DNA of 64,000 nucleotides from Bacillus sp. 1NLA3E (GTDB taxonomy: Bacteria; Bacillota; Bacilli; Bacillales; Cytobacillaceae), in assembly GCF_000242895.2 (NCBI RefSeq), contig NC_021171.1, positions 4,374,001-4,438,000 on the forward strand, read 5' to 3'. Made by a program: the position numbers and the translations under genes. The notes beneath the pieces were generated by a model that saw only the letters and a program-made list of their open reading frames with translations, did not search any database and was not told the DNA's origin. The number at the start of each line of letters is the position of its first letter. Position 1 is the stretch's first letter. Positions 52,336-61,412 of the stretch are shown here, piece by piece.

Positions 52336-53511
52336 ATGCTAGTAAACAAGGCTTACAAGTTCCGCATCTACCCAAATAAAAAACAAATTGAACAGATTAA
52401 CAAAACCATTGGCTGTTCAAGATTTGTTTTCAATTTCTTTCTTGGTAAACAAAAAGAAAAAGATGCTTACTGGTATATCGTCGAAGAAATGAGACAAAAC
52501 GGTCAGCTCACAGCGAATAACTGGAAAGGCAAATTCTTAAACAAATTTGAAACAGTGAAATCGCTTCCTGAACTGAAGAAACAGTACTCATTTTTGAAAG
52601 AAGTCGATAGTATTGCTTTGCAAAAATCAGTAGAAAATTTAGCTGATTCCTATGATCGCTACTACAAAAAGCAAAATAAACAACCACGCTTTAAGTCAAA
52701 AAAGAATCCAGTGCAATCTTATTCAACAAAGTATACAAACGGAAATATAGCTATCATAGACAACCACATCAAACTCCCCAAACTAGGGTACGTCCGTTTT
52801 GCAAAAAGTCGTGAAGTCGAAGGTCGTATTATAAGTGCCACGATCAGAAGAAACCCCTCTGGTAAATATTTTGTTTCTTTAGCTACTGAATCGGAAGTTA
52901 TTGCATTACTTAAAACCAATTCAGCAATTGGTATTGATGTAGGACTGAAAGATTTCGCTATTCTTTCGGATGGAACGATTTACCCTAATCCGAAGTTTTT
53001 TCGTTCATTAGAAGAAAAATTAGTCCATGCGCAAAGAGTTATGAGCAGACGAAAGATAGGTGGTGCGAACTGGTATAAAGCCAAAAGAAAAGTCGCATGT
53101 ATTCATGAAAAAATTGTAAACGTAAGAAAAGATTATTTGGACAAGATTTCTTCCAAGATTGTCAAAAACCACGACATTATTGGGATGGAAGACTTGTCCG
53201 TATCGAACATGTTAAAGAACCACCATCTTGCTAAAGCAATCAGCGAAGTATCTTGGTCACAATTCAAATGTATGATCGAATACAAAGCTAAATGGAGCAG
53301 CAGACAAGTGGTAACCGTTTCAAAAAACTTCGCTAGTAGCCAGCTTTGTTCTGGTTGTGGCTACAAAAACAAAGAGGTTAAAAATCTCGGATTACGTGAA
53401 TGGGAATGCCCTAAATGTCATACCTATCATAATCGAGATATTAACGCAGGAATCAATCTTAAAAACGAAGCCCTAAGACTTCTAACCGCAGGGACTGCGG
53501 GGATCGCCTAA
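52336..53511 (+). CDS. tnpB: TnpB RNA-guided nuclease
   Basis: The 391-residue protein is a compact RuvC-like nuclease, ancestral type of Cas12, guided by a right-end RNA. It has the N-terminal [20 protein letters not shown] helix and RuvC residues Asp201 (GIDVGLKDF), Glu285 (IIGMEDLSV) and Asp368 ([10 protein letters not shown]). The zinc ribbon uses Cys338, Cys341, Cys358 and Cys361. All catalytic and zinc residues are intact. ATG at 52336 has GGCGAGGTG upstream. TnpB helps the element persist by cutting the empty donor site after excision. Confidence 0.93.
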   Translation: MLVNKAYKFRIYPNKKQIEQINKTIGCSRFVFNFFLGKQKEKDAYWYIVEEMRQNGQLTANNWKGKFLNKFETVKSLPELKKQYSFLKEVDSIALQKSVENLADSYDRYYKKQNKQPRFKSKKNPVQSYSTKYTNGNIAIIDNHIKLPKLGYVRFAKSREVEGRIISATIRRNPSGKYFVSLATESEVIALLKTNSAIGIDVGLKDFAILSDGTIYPNPKFFRSLEEKLVHAQRVMSRRKIGGANWYKAKRKVACIHEKIVNVRKDYLDKISSKIVKNHDIIGMEDLSVSNMLKNHHLAKAISEVSWSQFKCMIEYKAKWSSRQVVTVSKNFASSQLCSGCGYKNKEVKNLGLREWECPKCHTYHNRDINAGINLKNEALRLLTAGTAGIA

Positions 53512-53596
53512 TCAATAACTGGTGGATACACTGGTGTTCTTAGGAATCCCCTTCTTCAAACAACCCGTAAGGGTGTTAAGGAGGGGTAGTTCAAGA
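53420..53596 (+). ncRNA. predicted omega (right-end guide) RNA scaffold
   Basis: The 3' end of tnpB and the following 85 bases contain a long stem-loop: GGGGAT-CCTAA at 53499-53512 with TTAGG-ATCCCC at 53541-53551, overlapping the stop codon. The end hairpin near 53564-53577 follows. By analogy to other TnpB elements, the guide would be the host sequence starting about 53597. Confidence 0.6.
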
Positions 53597-53620
53597 GACT
53601 TTATTTAAAAGGTGGAAAAT

Positions 53621-53815
53621 ATGAGAAACACAAATTGTAGATTTATGATTAATGTAATTGGAAAAGGTGGAGAAACTTTCTTTACTCATTGCCATACGAA
53701 AAATGAAGTGAAAAATTGGATAAGAGAAAATGAAGAAAAAATTATCGCTAAAACCATCAGGATCGTAGATAGACGTAAAAGACCACTATTGGACTTACTT
53801 TTTCAACGAGGTTAA
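53621..53815 (+). CDS. small protein of unknown function
   Basis: The 64-residue basic protein (FMINVIGKGGETFFTHCHTK in its first third, ending RRKRPLLDLLFQRG) is not recognised. ATG at 53621 follows AAAGGTGG. The ribosome site lies within 25 bp of the right end of the TnpB element, so the element has replaced its upstream region. A strong terminator follows, which supports a real transcript. Confidence 0.6.
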   Translation: MRNTNCRFMINVIGKGGETFFTHCHTKNEVKNWIRENEEKIIAKTIRIVDRRKRPLLDLLFQRG

Positions 53816-53824
53816 TAGAACCAC

Positions 53825-53866
53825 AAAAGACGTCATTCTCTTTACTCGAGAATGGCGTCTTTCTGT
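53825..53866 (+). terminator. terminator
   Basis: AAAGACGTCATTCTC pairs with GAGAATGGCGTCTTT, then CTGTT. Confidence 0.85.
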
Positions 53867-53950
53867 TCTAATAGCCACGGATATTGGCCATTTCCGTGGA
53901 TTTTGAGCTTCTATCTGTATTTGAGTAAAAATCCGGTATATTGATTCATC

Positions 53951-54022
53951 TTTATTTGCCGAATCTCGATTTTATTTGCCGATTCCATAATTTTATTTGC
54001 CGTTTCGCACTTTTATTTGCCG
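53951..54022. repeat. 20-21-bp phased array of TTTATTTGCCG, 4 copies
   Basis: TTTATTTGCCG begins at 53951, 53971, 53992 and 54012. Spacers of 9-10 bp are not conserved. The motif differs from the array at 50661 at two positions. Confidence 0.9.
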
Positions 54023-54133
54023 ATGCCATATTCCTGTCACAATCCAACAGCAACAACAGTGAAAGCCACACTAATAAACAATCGTGATGCTTCTGGCACT
54101 AACAAACACGAACGCTAACGCGCCAGCTCACTA

Positions 54134-55585
54134 TCAGTCACTTACCACCACTCTCGATTTTAACAAGCGCCAACCCGTTAACATTGCTGCGACAAAACAA
54201 ATCGAGGCTGAACCAATGAAAACAACATGCATTCCTTCTAAAAAGATATCGGGACGATTGGGAATTAACCCTGTCACACGGTAACCTTCCTTGTTGCTCA
54301 TTACCGTGAATAAGGTGGTTGTGGCTACGGAAATCCCTACCACCATTCCCACATTACGAATAAGGGAATTAACACTACCAGCAATCCCCAATTGAAACCT
54401 CGGGACAGTTGACATCACCAATGAATTGTTTGGTGATTGGAATAACCCGCTCCCCATCCCCAACATCGCCACCAACAAACCAACAAACGTTATCGAACTC
54501 CCGCTATGCAGCGTCGCTAAGCCAATTTGCGCTAACACCATGACAATCAAACCGACAAAAGTCAGCAGCTCAGAGCCGATTTTATCTGATAACGCCCCAC
54601 TAAACGGAGCAACAATGGCCATTGTAATCGGAAATAACATTAACAAAAACCCCGCGCTTGCCGGAGATAACTGCAAGATATTTTGCGTGTAAAATGGTGA
54701 AATAATATTAAAGCAAAAGTTGGCCACGAACACGAGAAATCCAGTTAAGATACTCAATGAAAATAGTGGATTCTTGAATAAGTCTAGGTGTAGCATGGGT
54801 TCCGGCTTATGTGACTCCACCCACAAAAACACCACAAAAGTAACCAAAGCGACTGCAAAAGCTAGCAAAATACGGATATCTTCAAAACCGGCCTGCTGCC
54901 CCAATAAAAGCCCTGAAAACAACGCAATAATGAAGACCGCAAACAACAAACTACCCTGGTAGTCTATTTTCACTTTCAGGAATGCGATATCCTTCGGTAA
55001 CAGCCTCCAGCCAATTGTAATCGCAATCAATCCAATCGGAATATTGACCAAGAAAATATACTCCCACCCTAGGGCCGATAGAATTACCCCCCCAAGACTA
55101 GGACCGGCAATACTTCCTAGCGATACAAACGTTCCAACGAGCCCCAACGCCCTACCTCGTTCTCGCGGTGGGAAAATATCGGTTACAATCCCTGAACTGT
55201 TGGCCATAGTCATGGAAGCCCCGATTGCCTGAAAGCTTCGGAAAATGATTAGCATCGGCAAGGTTGAGCTCAATCCACATAACAGTGAGCCAATGATGAA
55301 AATGACTGTACCCAATTTAAAAATCTTTATTTTCCCGAAAATATCTCCTAATTTGCCGAAAAAGAGAATAAAAGTGCAAATTGCAATTAAATAACTCGTT
55401 ACGATCCATTGTGCTTGAGCGATTTGGATATGAAGATTTTTGGTGATCATGGGTAAAGCGATATTTACAATACTTCCATCCAGAGTAGACATGAATATAA
55501 AAAGATTTAAGATGATCAAAATAGACCAACGCTTCTTTTGAATATTAGGATCATCTTGATACGATTTGTAGTGCGGATTCAAAAA
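54134..55585 (-). CDS. MFS drug efflux transporter (DHA2, EmrB/QacA type)
   Basis: The protein of about 483 residues has 14 hydrophobic segments. It carries the DHA2 motifs: STLDGSIVNIALPMITKNLHI in helix 1, GKLGDIFGKIKIF (motif A) and GRALGLVGTFVSLGSIAGPSLGG (motif C region). It exports hydrophobic or cationic toxic compounds using the proton gradient. TTG at 55585 is better placed than TTG at 55591 relative to GAGGTG. It is divergent from a MarR regulator, and two identical-type operators lie between them. Confidence 0.9.
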   Translation of the reverse strand, partial: FLNPHYKSYQDDPNIQKKRWSILIILNLFIFMSTLDGSIVNIALPMITKNLHIQIAQAQWIVTSYLIAICTFILFFGKLGDIFGKIKIFKLGTVIFIIGSLLCGLSSTLPMLIIFRSFQAIGASMTMANSSGIVTDIFPPRERGRALGLVGTFVSLGSIAGPSLGGVILSALGWEYIFLVNIPIGLIAITIGWRLLPKDIAFLKVKIDYQGSLLFAVFIIALFSGLLLGQQAGFEDIRILLAFAVALVTFVVFLWVESHKPEPMLHLDLFKNPLFSLSILTGFLVFVANFCFNIISPFYTQNILQLSPASAGFLLMLFPITMAIVAPFSGALSDKIGSELLTFVGLIVMVLAQIGLATLHSGSSITFVGLLVAMLGMGSGLFQSPNNSLVMSTVPRFQLGIAGSVNSLIRNVGMVVGISVATTTLFTVMSNKEGYRVTGLIPNRPDIFLEGMHVVFIGSASICFVAAMLTGWRLLKSRVVVSD

Positions 55586-55608
55586 CAACACCTCATTTTT
55601 ACGATTAT

Positions 55609-55626
55609 TAGTTGCGCACGCAACTA
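55609..55626. promoter_or_regulatory. MarR-type operator 1
   Basis: TAGTTGCGCACGCAACTA is a perfect 18-bp palindrome 24 bp upstream of the efflux gene start. Confidence 0.85.
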
Positions 55627-55653
55627 TTTTGTCATAACAAGTCTACTCTATTT

Positions 55654-55671
55654 TAGTTGCGTACGCAACTA
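55654..55671. promoter_or_regulatory. MarR-type operator 2
   Basis: TAGTTGCGTACGCAACTA is a second perfect 18-bp palindrome, differing from operator 1 only in the central two bases. It lies 45 bp away centre to centre and 49 bp before the regulator start. Confidence 0.85.
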
Positions 55672-55719
55672 ATTTACGTTACAATTTTTTCATTAGGTTA
55701 CAAAAAAAGGAGCCTGAAT

Positions 55720-56145
55720 ATGCAAAGAAAACCAATTGGCAAGTTAATTTCCCTGATCAGTCGCCAAAACCAAAAGAACTTAACCAAAGAATTAAAACCC
55801 TATCAAATCGGTGGTGGTGGGCAACATAGCTTTTTGAAGGAAATTCTCCTACGTCCAGGAATAAACCAGGACCAACTGACAACAGATTTGAGATTTGATA
55901 AAGCCACCACTGCTCGGAACGTTAAGCAATTAGAGATCGCTGGCTATATTGAACGGAAAGTAGATGAGAAGGATCGCCGTTCTTATCGTTTGTATCCTAC
56001 CCAAAAAGCAGTAGACATGCATCCAATCCTCCAAAATATTTTAAAAAACGCTAACAAACAGCTGATTCATCGCCTAACATCCGAGGAAGAGGATCAATTA
56101 ATTAACTTGCTCCAAAAATTAGACTCAGAAAATGAGGACATATGA
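55720..56145 (+). CDS. MarR-family transcriptional regulator
   Basis: The 141-residue winged-helix dimer has the recognition helix region GINQDQLTTDLRFDKATTARNVKQLEIAGYIERKVDEKDRRSYRLYPT, with the wing DEKDRRSYRL. ATG at 55720 follows AAAGGAG. It most likely represses both itself and the divergent efflux pump by binding the two palindromes, with release by a pump substrate. Confidence 0.92.
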   Translation: MQRKPIGKLISLISRQNQKNLTKELKPYQIGGGGQHSFLKEILLRPGINQDQLTTDLRFDKATTARNVKQLEIAGYIERKVDEKDRRSYRLYPTQKAVDMHPILQNILKNANKQLIHRLTSEEEDQLINLLQKLDSENEDI

Positions 56146-56260
56146 TATGTTCCTTTCCCCACAAACATTCCTTTCCAGGAATATTTTTTCTTAAAAGTTA
56201 TTCGACAAGCACTATTGGAATAACTTTTAAGAGAAAAGTATTACTTTAGGGGGAGGTCCT

Positions 56261-57043
56261 GTGGGCTATTTTATTCAAGTAGAACAAGAGGTAAATATTT
56301 ATGTAGAAGATATTCATCCCAATGGTGCGAAGACCATCTTGTTTATCCATGGATGGCCGCTCAATCATCAACTGTTTGAATACCAGTTTAATTCACTTCC
56401 GAACATGGGTTATCGCTGTATAGCCATTGATATTAGAGGGTTCGGGAAGTCTGATAAGCCTTGGGGTGATTACAGCTACGACCGCATCAGCGATGACATT
56501 CTAGCCGTCATTCAAACCCTGCAATTACAAAACATTACCCTTGTTGGTCACTCAATGGGTGGTGCCATTTCAATCAGATATATCGCCCGCCATAACGGAT
56601 TTGGTGTTGCTAAGCTTGTCCTAGTAGATGCCGCTGCCCCGACTGGTTTTACGAAGGAAACCGCACATTCGCTCCTTGCTGAGGCCACTCACGATCGCCC
56701 CAAAATGCTGCGGGGTGTGGGAGATATCTTTTTCTTTCAATATATCAACAGCCCCTTCTCAGAATATTTTTTTCATATGGGACTACAAGCGGCCGGTTGG
56801 TCCACCATTAAAACGATCATCTCCCTTAGAGATGAAACCGTACTCCCTGACCTTGGGAAAATAAACCAGCCTACGTTAATCATCCATGGAATACACGACA
56901 AAGTGATTCCATTCTCTTACGCTCATACTGTTAATCAGGGTATTAGAAACTCAAAACTTGTTTCATTTAAATACAGTGGTCACGGACCATTCTGGGAGGA
57001 ACGCAATAAATTCAACAAAGAGTTGACTCAATTCATTGGATAA
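56261..57043 (+). CDS. alpha/beta hydrolase
   Basis: The 260-residue enzyme has the oxyanion-hole motif FIHGWPLNH, the nucleophile Ser98 in LVGHSMGGA, and Asp and His candidates in IHGIHDKVIP and YSGHGPFWEE. The class covers esterases, haloperoxidase-like proteins and lactonases; the substrate is unknown. GTG at 56261 follows GGGGGAGG. A hairpin pair (AAAAGTTATTC and GAATAACTTTT) lies just upstream. Confidence 0.9.
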   Translation: MGYFIQVEQEVNIYVEDIHPNGAKTILFIHGWPLNHQLFEYQFNSLPNMGYRCIAIDIRGFGKSDKPWGDYSYDRISDDILAVIQTLQLQNITLVGHSMGGAISIRYIARHNGFGVAKLVLVDAAAPTGFTKETAHSLLAEATHDRPKMLRGVGDIFFFQYINSPFSEYFFHMGLQAAGWSTIKTIISLRDETVLPDLGKINQPTLIIHGIHDKVIPFSYAHTVNQGIRNSKLVSFKYSGHGPFWEERNKFNKELTQFIG

Positions 57044-57183
57044 AAATAACCAAATTATGTAGTGGAAAACACCAACTTGCTAATACTTCACTCCAGGAGC
57101 TCGTCGCACAAGTTGCCCGGTGATTCAAATAAATGCAGCATCGACACATGGAAATAGCCGCGGACCTGTCATCTAAGCTAAAC

Positions 57184-57221
57184 AAAAACAAGCTGAATTC
57201 ATAAAAAATCAGCTTGTTTTT
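57184..57221. terminator. bidirectional terminator
   Basis: AACAAGCTGA pairs with TCAGCTTGTT, with A and T runs on both sides, between convergent genes. Confidence 0.9.
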
Positions 57222-57716
57222 TTAGGAAGATACTGGTGAACCAGGCTTAATTTTAAAGAACCAACGATAATATATAAACGAGAATAAAAATGTCAAAAAC
57301 AAAGTAATCCAGCTCCAGTACCAGGCCCAATGTATGTAGTGGATCAACTCGGTGTTCTGAGCAATCAATACTTCCAAAATCGTCATCCAGGTTGGAAAAA
57401 ACAGAAACCATCCAATTTTATGCACCAAGCTTTTGTGCACCGGAAAATGCAAATTAAACACCACACAAGTAGCCGGGTAGATAAAGTATTCAAATGAAAA
57501 ACTAGTATGACTCGCCTTCGGAAATTCACGAACCGGATATTCAATCAATCCTAACTGAACCACCATCAAACCGAATAACCAGGTCAAGGACTGTTTGAAG
57601 AGAAATATGGCAATAGCTTCCCGGATTTTATTTCGTGGAACAAAATACAAAAGTCCAAGGATCGTGACACACCATACAGAAATAAGGACAATATAATCAA
57701 CTCTCAAGAACATCAC
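57222..57716 (-). CDS. CBO0543 family membrane protein
   Basis: The 164-residue protein has five hydrophobic helices and the family-typical VPRNKIREA loop, WLFGLMVVQLGLIEYPVREFP and ELIHYIHWAWYWSWITLFLTF. The function is unknown; such proteins are common and multicopy in Bacillaceae. It stands alone between convergent and divergent neighbours. Confidence 0.85.
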   Translation of the reverse strand: MMFLRVDYIVLISVWCVTILGLLYFVPRNKIREAIAIFLFKQSLTWLFGLMVVQLGLIEYPVREFPKASHTSFSFEYFIYPATCVVFNLHFPVHKSLVHKIGWFLFFPTWMTILEVLIAQNTELIHYIHWAWYWSWITLFLTFLFSFIYYRWFFKIKPGSPVSS

Positions 57717-57864
57717 ACCTCAAAATTAAGCACTTAAGACAATTATCCCCACTAATTCCTTTTAATAAACAAGCTTTACCACAAACCCTATCATGCATTT
57801 TGTTTTTTCTTCTCGCCTAAAATGTATTAAAATATAGTAAACTGAGAATCTTCCACAAACCTCA

Positions 57865-57883
57865 GGTGGTGACAGGCACCACC
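57865..57883 (+). repeat. short hairpin before the molybdoenzyme ribosome site
   Basis: GGTGGTGACAGGCACCACC folds as a 7-bp stem with a 5-base loop. It shares CAGGCACCAC with the hairpin repeats but lacks their core and arms. Confidence 0.6.
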
Positions 57884-57901
57884 TCCGAAAGGAAACTTCA
57901 T

Positions 57902-59923
57902 ATGCATACTCAAAACGGTATTTTTCACTCAGTATGCTCACTTGATTGTCCAGATCAGTGCGGTTTACTAATTCATAAGCTCAATGGGAAAATAGTAAAG
58001 ATTGAGGGTGATCCCAATCATCCGGTTACGCAGGGAAGTATCTGCAACAAAGTCCGAAATATGGCGGAGCGGATTTATGATGAAAATCGATTAAAATACC
58101 CACTCAAGCGGACAGGTCCCAAAGGATCTAATAACTTTGAGCGGATTAGCTGGGACGAGGCTATCGAGACGATTACCTCCCACTGGAAAAACCTCATTCA
58201 AACGGATGGTCCAGAAAGCATTCTTCCATATAGCTTCTATGGCAACATGGGAAATCTCACGGCCGAAGGAATGGATCGGCGCTTCTTTCATCGCCTAGGT
58301 GCTTCACAGCTTGATCGAACCATCTGTTCAGAAGCCGGAGGTGTTGGCTATAAATACACGATGGGTGGCAGTTTCGGAATCGACCCCGAAGACACCATTT
58401 ATTCAAAACTAATCATTTTTTGGGGCATTAATGCCGCGAGCACAAACATGCATCAAGTGGCGTTTGCTCAAAAGGCCCGCAAACAAAATGGCGCCAAGAT
58501 TGTCGTCATCGATGTTCATAAAAATCAAACAGCTAAGTTCGCAGACTGGTTTATCCCCATTTTACCAGGGACAGATAGTGCACTCGCTCTCGGTCTGATG
58601 CACATCTTATTTGCCGAAAACATGGTCGATGAAGCTTTCTTACAACAATATACCGTTGGACACGAAGAATTGCGAGAGCATGTGGTCCAATACGATCCCG
58701 CCACCGTTTCTGACATCACGGGTGTGCCAGTGGAAGATATCTATAAGTTGGCACGTTTGTACGGAAACACTTCGCCTGCTTATATTCGAATTGGCAACGG
58801 ACCGCAGCACCATGATAATGGCGGCATGTGCATCCGCACCATTTCCTGTCTTCCGGCCTTAACAGGACAATGGCTGGTCAAGGGTGGCGGTGCCATCAAA
58901 GGGAATTCCGGTTATTTAGCATACAATTCCGAGTACTTACAGCGTCCCGACCTTTTGCAAAATAAAGCAACTCGTCTGATTAACATGAATTTACTTGGCG
59001 AAACTTTGCTTTCATTAGATCCACCCGTAAAGTCGCTTTACGTCTATAGCAGCAACCCTGCCGTTGTGGCTCCAGACGGTAATAAAGTCAGACAAGGCCT
59101 AGAGCGTGATGATTTGTTCATCGTCGTTCATGATTTATTTTTAACAGAAACAGCCAAATACGCCGATATTATTCTTCCGGCCACTTCAGCCTTTGAAAAC
59201 ACCGATTTTTATGCTTCTTACTGGCACCATTATATGCAAATACAAGAGCCCGTCATCGAACGATACGGTGAAGCAAAGTCAAATGTCGAAGTGTTCCGAT
59301 TGCTTGCTGTGGAGATGGGCTTCGAGGATGCCGCTTTTCAAGAGACAGAAGCAGAAATGATCGCTCGATCGCTTGAAAATCCTAGCAACCTTTATATAGA
59401 AGGAATTAGTTATGAGGCTTTGGTCCAACACCAATATATGAAAGCTGCTGTGAAACCATTGTTCCCGGGTAAACTCCCAACATCAAGTGGAAAAATTGAG
59501 CTGTATTCTGCGAAAATGAAACTGGACGGGTATCCGCCATTACCAACCTATATCCCGTTAGTAAACGATGGTGATTTTCCATTTATGTTTGTCGCAGCAC
59601 CTAATCATAATTTCCTAAACTCAACATTTTCAAATAATCACAAACACCAAACACTTGAAAAAGAACCAAAATTGCACATGAATCATGAAGATGCTAGAGT
59701 ACGAGAAATTGCTGATGGCGATTTGGTTAGAGTTTGGAACAATCGTGGCGAGATCGAGTTAAAAGTAGCTGTTGGTGATACGGTTCTAGCTGGAGTAGTA
59801 GCCACCCAAGGACTCTGGGGCGACAAAAAACAGCGGGTAAACTCACTGACACCAGACCGCCTGGCCGATATGGGTGGAGGAGCAACCTTCTTTTCAGGAC
59901 GAGTGAGCGTGGAGAAAATATAA
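57902..59923 (+). CDS. molybdopterin oxidoreductase (YoaE-like)
   Basis: The 673-residue enzyme belongs to the DMSO reductase superfamily. It has an N-terminal 4Fe-4S motif (CSLDCPDQC, then SICNK), the molybdopterin-binding body with RISWDEAIETI and SEAGGVGYKYTMGGSFG, and the C-terminal dinucleotide-binding domain opening PNHNFLNSTFSNNH. It lacks a Tat signal and partner subunits, so it is a soluble enzyme like B. subtilis YoaE. The substrate is unknown; dehydrogenase and reductase roles are both possible. ATG at 57902 follows AAAGGAAA. A small hairpin lies 10 bp upstream of that site. Confidence 0.88.
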   Translation: MHTQNGIFHSVCSLDCPDQCGLLIHKLNGKIVKIEGDPNHPVTQGSICNKVRNMAERIYDENRLKYPLKRTGPKGSNNFERISWDEAIETITSHWKNLIQTDGPESILPYSFYGNMGNLTAEGMDRRFFHRLGASQLDRTICSEAGGVGYKYTMGGSFGIDPEDTIYSKLIIFWGINAASTNMHQVAFAQKARKQNGAKIVVIDVHKNQTAKFADWFIPILPGTDSALALGLMHILFAENMVDEAFLQQYTVGHEELREHVVQYDPATVSDITGVPVEDIYKLARLYGNTSPAYIRIGNGPQHHDNGGMCIRTISCLPALTGQWLVKGGGAIKGNSGYLAYNSEYLQRPDLLQNKATRLINMNLLGETLLSLDPPVKSLYVYSSNPAVVAPDGNKVRQGLERDDLFIVVHDLFLTETAKYADIILPATSAFENTDFYASYWHHYMQIQEPVIERYGEAKSNVEVFRLLAVEMGFEDAAFQETEAEMIARSLENPSNLYIEGISYEALVQHQYMKAAVKPLFPGKLPTSSGKIELYSAKMKLDGYPPLPTYIPLVNDGDFPFMFVAAPNHNFLNSTFSNNHKHQTLEKEPKLHMNHEDARVREIADGDLVRVWNNRGEIELKVAVGDTVLAGVVATQGLWGDKKQRVNSLTPDRLADMGGGATFFSGRVSVEKI

Positions 59924-59924
59924 A

Positions 59925-59963
59925 AAAATGGAAGTATCTATTGTCTTAGATACTTCCATTTCT
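59925..59963. terminator. bidirectional terminator
   Basis: AAATGGAAGTATCTA pairs with TAGATACTTCCATTT between convergent genes. Confidence 0.92.
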
Positions 59964-59988
59964 TATTTAATAGTTCCAGGCTCCAACC

Positions 59989-60390
59989 CTATTCGTGTCC
60001 TTCCGTATCCGGAGCAATGCCACCGAATTGGAATACCCCATCAAGATAAAGGAAGCCAGCATATTCAATAATCCCTTCTTCATTTACAAAAGGAGCCCTC
60101 GCTAAAATCATTCCATTTGAATTCCACCGAACAACCTCGATTTCGTTTGCACCATTCCACTTATATCCATCTTCTTTTAATTCCATTTTTTTATTCTTAA
60201 ATTCTTCACCTGTTAATAAGACAGACACCCATTTGTTTCCTTCTGCTCCCAATATAGGTGTCACAGGACAATCACAATTTTCATGTGGTGGATCTGATAC
60301 TTTTTCTGCTGCTTGTACAGCATTCCCTGGAGAAACGAGCATAAACACAACAATCAAACTACCTAAAAATAATGATAGATAACCTTTCAT
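59989..60390 (-). CDS. secreted protein of unknown function
   Basis: The 133-residue protein has a clear signal peptide (hydrophobic residues 4-24, cleavage near VQAAE). A small beta-rich domain with two adjacent cysteines (ENCDCPVTP) and GNKWVSVLLTGEEF follows. The family is not recognised. AGGAGG lies before the ATG. It is a single-gene unit. Confidence 0.75.
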   Translation of the reverse strand: MKGYLSLFLGSLIVVFMLVSPGNAVQAAEKVSDPPHENCDCPVTPILGAEGNKWVSVLLTGEEFKNKKMELKEDGYKWNGANEIEVVRWNSNGMILARAPFVNEEGIIEYAGFLYLDGVFQFGGIAPDTEGHE

Positions 60391-60626
60391 CTGTGTGCCT
60401 CCTTTTTTTGAATACTATTCTATTTTCTACTATTTATTGACAAAATGCTCCAGTAATTTCCGAATTGTTTATGACGAATGACTTTTTTTAAAATATAAAT
60501 TACGAAGTGGCCCCATCAGTCTCCACTCAGCACAAAAAACTTTCGTTTATTTGCCAAAATAAGATAAAATAAGCTTACCGCAGGGTCAGTTAGTCGGCCC
60601 TTCAACACATTGATGAGGTGAACTGA

Positions 60627-61154
60627 ATGGTTTGGAAGATAAAAAGCTCGATTAAGGAAACTGTGGATCGGTTTGGAATTACGATTGACGAGGTCATTCT
60701 TCCTAACGGCGAAGAAAAAACTTTTTCTTATTTGGATTTTGCCAAAGGAGTCTGTGTCCTGCCGATCACTGAGGATCACAAAGTATTATGTTTAAAACAA
60801 TATCGCCATTCCTTGAAAAAATGGCAATGGGAACTTCCGGCTGGGATGATTGATTCAGAAGACAGTGCCCCGCTTGAAACTGCCAAACGAGAACTCGAAG
60901 AAGAGACAGGCTATACCGCCGAACAATGGCTTGAATTGGGAAGCTTTTATCCGTCTCCAGGCTCGACAAGTGAGGAAATATTTCTATTTGCAGCAGCTGG
61001 CTTAACGGCTACGAAGCAAAGTTTAGAAAGTTGCGAGCAAATTGAAGTCCATGAACTAAGCATGGAGGAATTGAAGACCTTAATCATTAAAGGAGAATTT
61101 CAGCATGGTGCCGGACTTGCGGCCGTGTTAAGATATAAATTCATTACGGATTAA
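60627..61154 (+). CDS. NUDIX hydrolase, ADP-ribose pyrophosphatase type
   Basis: The 175-residue enzyme carries a full Nudix box, G-x5-E-x7-RELEEETGY, at about residues 73-95, preceded by KQYRHSLKKWQWELPAG as in ADP-ribose pyrophosphatases. It hydrolyses a nucleoside diphosphate derivative to two phosphates. GAGGTG precedes the ATG. A strong terminator follows, so it is monocistronic. Confidence 0.9.
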   Translation: MVWKIKSSIKETVDRFGITIDEVILPNGEEKTFSYLDFAKGVCVLPITEDHKVLCLKQYRHSLKKWQWELPAGMIDSEDSAPLETAKRELEEETGYTAEQWLELGSFYPSPGSTSEEIFLFAAAGLTATKQSLESCEQIEVHELSMEELKTLIIKGEFQHGAGLAAVLRYKFITD

Positions 61155-61170
61155 TGAACAACATCCGTTG

Positions 61171-61199
61171 GACCAGTTTTTTACCTGGTCCTTTTTTTG
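61171..61199 (+). terminator. terminator of the NUDIX gene
   Basis: GGACCAG pairs with CTGGTCC, followed by seven T. Confidence 0.92.
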
Positions 61200-61240
61200 T
61201 GTGGTGGTGTTGCTGGCGGAAAGAGTAGGTTTTTGTCGAA

Positions 61241-61353
61241 TTCTCGATATATGGGTGGAAATTCTTGATATATTGATTTTTTTCTCGATATATCACTAAA
61301 AATTTTTGATATATTAGAATTTTCCTTGATATCCTGATATTTTTCTTGATATG
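61241..61353. repeat. 20-21-bp phased array of TTCTTGATATAT-like motif, 6 copies
   Basis: Aligned on GATAT, the copies start at 61246, 61267, 61287, 61308, 61328 and 61348, that is, every 20 or 21 bp. An extra GATAT at 61336 is out of phase. The array fills the gap between the NUDIX terminator and the NERD gene and may include its promoter. Confidence 0.88.
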
Positions 61354-61412
61354 CTATTTTTGGAGAACTCCCTAGGGTGATTTTTCCAAAAAAAAACAAG
61401 GAGTTGATAGAT

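Larger units (their letters stand above)
52160..53596 (+). mobile_element. solo IS200/IS605-type element encoding only TnpB
   Basis: The left end carries a hairpin with CCCCTCCCT (52204-52212) paired with AGGGAGGGG (52244-52252) and an inner GGGCGAAGCCC stem-loop. The right end has a hairpin around CCCGTAAGGG and ends near GGGTAGTTCAAG at 53596. No TnpA gene is present, so movement needs a partner in trans. The exact left boundary is not determined. Confidence 0.75.

Noticed and set aside
52121-52375. Minus-strand gene upstream of tnpB
   Set aside because: It is a shadow of the left-end hairpin of the TnpB element and has no recognisable sequence or start signal.
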